Shown piece after piece: positions 59,129 to 64,000 of a DNA stretch of 64,000 nt. The stretch's first letter is position 1. The number at the start of each line of letters is the position of its first letter. Location: assembly GCA_012932295.1 (NCBI GenBank), contig JAAONU010000003.1, forward strand, positions 30,986,361 through 31,050,360, read 5' to 3'. The notes beneath the pieces are model-generated. The model saw only the letters and a list, made by a program, of their open reading frames with translations, searched no databases and was not told the origin of the DNA. A program made the translations under genes and the position numbers. The stretch is from Cyclina sinensis (taxonomy: Eukaryota > Mollusca > Bivalvia > Venerida > Veneridae).

Positions 59129-62100
59129 ACCGTGACTAACGGGGTGAATTTCCTACCGATAATAGTGTGTAAAACTTTATATTTTGATGTTTCTGTAACA
59201 AAAAATGAGTCAGTAACTTAGTTTAGATGTGTTCTTCACAATTACAGCAAGAATTTCAAGATGTATAAACATTTTCTTTTTTCATTGTCGGCCTATCTGT
59301 GAGTCAGTCCCTTTAAATGCACTTTCATGAAATAATCCATCCCAAAATTCAAAATGGACCAGTATATAGCACTCAAAAAATTTCAAAATATCTTTCATGT
59401 GTTTGAGGTACGACCTAAGGACAACTGCATTTTTACAGTAAAAAGGCTCTGCTGAGTTTCTGTTCAATGCAGTTGTTCTAAGGCATCTATAAGTCAGAAA
59501 CATTAGAATTTAAAATGCTGCCTGAAAAAAGGGTTACCGTATGTCCCAGATGCTGATGTTCTGGTAGACATTTTTACAGCTGATATACTACAAACTGTTT
59601 ACATGTATACATAAACCAGGAAATGTATGTTTATATCTCAGGAACATTCAGCATGGGATATGAAAGGTGAAAATTTCAATGAGAAAGTCTGGTGTTCTGG
59701 GTGATCTTAGAGAGATTGCAATTTTCCCACTGAGAGATACAGAAAATTCCAGACTTAAATGCAGACATATGTAAGATATTGATGATGAGTAAAAAATCCT
59801 GCTCCAGTTCAGTTCTTTTTGTATCCTCAGATGTTAATGTCTTTCAATCAGCTGATGAGAAAAAAACCTCTTCTTGTCAACAGTCGAAGAAAATCTAAAC
59901 ACATCTTGGGGTCCTAAAGGCTTGGTTTTTCAATGGGCATTTACATCAAAAAACTCTTAACATGTTTTAAATTGTGCAAGCTAACAGTATGGTTGCCATT
60001 AAGATGCATCAGCTCTGTGAAAGTGGAGTAAGCAAGAATTTCTTGTCTGCAGTGCCCCATGTTCTCCACACCATGTCTGGGCCACAGAGACAGGAGTCGA
60101 GAGAGAGCCTGCATGAAATATGTCAAAATGCTTCAGTTCTCTTGTAGTCATTATCAAGGAGAGCAAACTAAGAAAATAGTTACATAAGGAAGCTTACACT
60201 GCTATCAAATATCTTTCGGGCCGTGATGAATCACGGCTAGATTGCAAGATCTCAAAATGGACCAAGACAATAACTAGCATCAGTTACTAAAGATTATAAA
60301 GAAAAAAACATCAAAACAATAAGTGTTTTAAAATCCCTACTTTACAAATAGAAACAGGGTTTTAAAAACATTTTACATTAATGTAAAGATGACTGATTGG
60401 GTAGTAATTAGTGACTGGATAGTAACTGAAGAGTCCATTTGGCGAAATCCAACAAGCATGTACCAATATATGAAGAGAATTCTCAGTAAAATAGGACCCT
60501 TTAAGAAATACAAATGTAAAATGTGAACGAAAGATGTCTGTTTTCAATCAAAAGTGAGGAAGAAAATTTGTGGAAACTCTTGCACTAACATGATTAAGAC
60601 ATTGATCTCTACAACCATTGACTTATTTCCAACCAATACTCTCTCTTGAAGGAATGCATTGACGCAGTTCTTTATCAACAGTCTTGCATAAATCATCATC
60701 AAATGACACATGTTATCAGACTGCATCAAACTCTGTGTAACTGCACAAGACCTGGGTGCTGCCAGAGTAGATAGAGGGCAATATATCCACTGAAGACACC
60801 AATCTATAAACATCCCTATGATATTGATCTATGGGAAGAGAATTTCTCCCCTAGTATAGTCTCATTATTGATCCCCACACATATTCTCAGAAAGTCACCA
60901 AAATTAGAAACGAAATGACGAAAGGTTAACAACTCCATCAGAAAAACATCCCAGCAATTTTCCTAGCTATGTCCCAATGGAAGCCAATTATTCTTTTTTA
61001 ATGTCCATGTACATTAAAGTTAAATGGACAGAATTACAGTTGAATAAGGACTGAGAAAAAATACTGAATGGAAATCAAATGCAATATTTTTTTTTGTTTT
61101 TGTTTATCACTGCCTTGTTTTAAAATGTAAAATATTGAATGGTTCACTTTACAGGGACAAAATTATGTTTATTATAGAATCGTTTAGGAGAACAAAAGCA
61201 CTGCAACACCAAGCAACAAAATTAATGCCTAAACAGAAATACTGAAAAGGAGCATGTCATTAAACAAGTATAATGTTTTCAACTTTTCCTCAAAAGTATA
61301 TTCAACATCTCTTTCTAACAAATTAGAGCCAAAAAGTAAGTCACTATACATTTATTCATAAGATTCAGTGACAGATGGACAACCATGGGCATAACATCGT
61401 AAGTACATATGGCATATAGAAAAAGAATATACTAACTGATTTGGAAAAAAAAAGACACTGGGTTGAAGTATTCTTGCATGATCGATCTTCGAACTGTACC
61501 TTCTAATTAAGGTGTTATGTTGTTACTAAGATGTCTGAAAACTTTCTACAAAAGCTTCTTTATAAATGACTCATTTCCAATCAGATCACAATATTATAAT
61601 GGTGCATTAAGTAGTATGACCAAAATTTTTAGGACAACTTCAAAGTAGCTTAATTCTTTTGATGAAAAAGGTACCTATGTTAACTAAGGTGTAAGGTTCC
61701 TGCAAAAACAGGTTAACCCTAACTGTTTGGTAAAGTTTATGGAATTCTGATACAGGTCAAGGAAAGTCTACATATTAGAATCTTCTTAGAATAATGGCAG
61801 ACATTCACCTTATCTTGTTCATTCATCTACTAACTCTATTGTACTATACACATAAACAGGAAGAACCAATAATGATCTGAAGTGGGACAAAAGTGATCAA
61901 TGTTCAGGTATTGGAACTCCCCAAGTGATCATCATGAGCTCATTATTCTTATGCTTCTAATTGTGTAGTATTGATTCTGTTACATCAATGACTGAGAGAT
62001 TACCTCTAAGCAAGGCTGAAAAATACAAAACATCGTTAAAAGTTAATCAGTCACAATTCCTATAGAATACATAATGTGAGCCTAAAGAAGAACCGATGTT

Positions 62101-64000
62101 CAAATCATCACCAAAACAGAATCATGTTCATACCTAGTTTACAGTTTATGATTCTTTACTTCAATTCAAAAAGCTTATTATCATGAACACACTGATAATA
62201 TACAAATTTCTGAAAGGTAATAGGCTATTCTGACAGTAAAGGTCATGGTCAGTTCACAAGGCAAAAGTCAAGGTCATTCCTATGGTCTACTCAATGATGA
62301 TTACAGAATTTAAGAAACTTGTTTATGAAGTATGTGCAAGCTACATATGCACCTATCCTATTGTAAATGTGTTTATGTAGTTTTAGCCACATTATTAAAC
62401 AGACTTTTTTAACTTCATTAATATTCTTCAACATATAAGCCAAAACTTTTCAGTTTTATTCAGGTAAGGCTATTTCCTTAACAATCCATTATGCAGCTTA
62501 TAATTTTGGAGAAGGAACTAGATAAAACTTACTTGAAGGAGGAAGTGCTATTCAACAAAAATTGTTTCAAACAAGTGAAGTGAAGTTGCCTGCAGCTATT
62601 AAATGATTCATTTAAAAGATTATTTCCAAGTCTCTTCAATCTCAGTGCAAATCTTATCTGAGTCTGAAAATACCCTGCACCTTTTATCTTTAGTATAATC
62701 AAGACCAGGTGTTTATAATGAGCATATGAGTATTAATCTGGAAGAAAGCAAAAAGGAATATGTCTGTCATGAAAAAAGCTCCAGCCTCCCTTTCTTTCAT
62801 AAAGTCTTATAGCAGTCAGAACTGAGTGAGTCATAATGAAACAAGGCTGCATATTCAATAGCACAAAAATCTTGATTTCCAATGATAAACCAATATGAGT
62901 CATTTTAAGAGAAACAATATTGCCTTTTTATAATGGAAAGATCTCAAGTTATGAGCACTGGAGCTTTTTTCCCAGGAAATTTTTATAATTACTGTTCTAA
63001 GGTTTATTATACCCTCTACCACAGCATTGGTAGAATACACACAGGTGAAAATATCATGTACATATGTATGATCAATGCTGTCTGAAATGATCAATTTTTA
63101 TTGTTACTAATGATAACAAATCAATTCCACATGAAGGTACATGTATATCAAGCCAGTACATGCTTATTTATATTAGCTTCATATAACTTTCAGGTAAAAT
63201 GAAAGCAATACAAATTAAAGACCTGTACAACCTACATCAAAATTCAAACTGAATATACTAAACCCCAACATTGTGTGATAAAGAAATGCTTCACTGTAAC
63301 TGAAATAAACTTGTTTCAGCTGCTAATTTTTAAACAGACTTTCCTATCTTTCATTTTGGACAGTACCATTTGTACTTTAAATTCAGTGAAAATATGTAGA
63401 CTTAATGTGATTGGTACAGATGTGCTATATGGTCTGTACTGATCAAAAGCTTAGTTTCCTTCAGCAAGGAATGAGCCACATTGCTCATGGCCACTGTTTT
63501 CAATATGTACCAACTATTCTGTCAGATTCTAATAGGTGGAAAAATGTCAAAACAAATGAATATAGATTAGAAATGAAATGCATCCTGCATACAGTTTTTA
63601 ATGGTATCTTTATCTATAAAATGTGCAGTGGACTGAGGTAGTATTATCTGTCAACAGCACTTTAAGTTCAAATTATGTAGTCATAACTAAAAATAAGCAC
63701 AGAAGGTATGTTTATACTGAGAGTGTAATGATAAATCAGAGGACAGTTCAACTCACCATGTACAATGAATGTCTATATCAATGCAGCAATAATAAAGCTT
63801 TTATCCCTTTCTCAAAGAAAGACAGACTAAATAATGTAATTAGACAAAAGCAATCATGGAAGTCAACAAATTACTTAAGCTATTTAAGTAAAACTAAAAG
63901 TAAGATTTTTCAGGCATTAATAGCATTAAGATTTAGCGTTTCCATTTTACCCTCTGTCTTCCAGCTTTATTTCTATACCGGCATTCATTTTCAAGAAAAT
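59129..64000. other. Repeat-poor non-coding stretch
   Basis: Nearly 5 kb without recognisable transposons. Minus-strand frames at 59282-59503, 59941-60126 and 60544-60813 are the only notable ones. They have no domain signature, and I could not pair splice sites that join them, so none is called. The missing BRSK start exon was sought here and not found. The region could be first-intron, untranslated or intergenic sequence. Confidence 0.45.

Noticed and set aside
60544..60813. 89-codon minus frame, with 59941-60126 and 59282-59503 as possible companion exons
   Set aside because: No family resemblance, and I could not find donor-acceptor pairs with matching phase that join them.

Overview
ORGANISM AND OVERALL CONTENT. 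The window is AT-rich animal nuclear DNA with GT-AG introns, tRNA-derived SINE-like repeats and many short non-autonomous DNA transposons. The dominant repeats are arrays of 145-167 bp tandem units, followed by an ACGG/GGAC microsatellite and a closing hairpin. That plan matches my recollection of the bivalve 'pearl' elements and the related Helentron-associated elements. A lophotrochozoan, most likely a bivalve mollusc, is the best guess. I cannot name the species.

THE ONE GENE. Seven exons on the minus strand (28698 down to 2340) encode about 230 contiguous residues of a protein kinase domain. It is diagnosable as a BRSK/SAD-family kinase (AMPK-related, LKB1-activated; SAD-1 in worms, Sff in flies). 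The splice phases and GT-AG sites agree at all six junctions, and the joined frame has no stop. The exon with the start codon and glycine-rich loop was not found, nor were the exons for the last kinase helices, the UBA-like segment and the C-terminal domain. The latter should lie left of base 1. The 35 kb right of 28698 may be a long 5' intron or intergenic DNA; I found no convincing coding exon there.

LAYOUT. 1-2339: non-coding, with a PIF/Harbinger-like MITE. 2340-28698: exons separated by introns of 0.6 to 10.2 kb, packed with pearl-like elements; the densest cluster is 7970-15990 inside the 10.2 kb intron. 28699-33900: repeats, a cluster of TTCnnGAA palindromes and a tRNA-like unit. 33915-35160: a 54-bp minisatellite split by a hAT-like element with a perfect 8-bp target duplication. 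36889-38043: a CpG-rich element with 5'-CAGT termini flanked by TA. 38118-43450: pearl-like repeats with nested MITEs. 44597-44889: an intact SINE with an 11-bp target duplication. 47965-49062: a 37-bp minisatellite and a pearl-like element. 52081-59128: two paralogous copies of one tRNA-derived repeat that act as empty sites for each other's transposon insertions. 59129-64000: no recognisable genes or repeats.

HOW THE PARTS RELATE. There is no operon or multi-gene system. The biology here is one kinase gene whose introns are colonised by modular tandem-repeat transposons. Many of these repeats carry the extended nuclear-receptor half-site TCAAGGTCA. One intron has an array of perfect 5' splice-site look-alikes directly beside a real splice donor. 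Nearly all longer open frames outside the seven exons are by-products of repeats.
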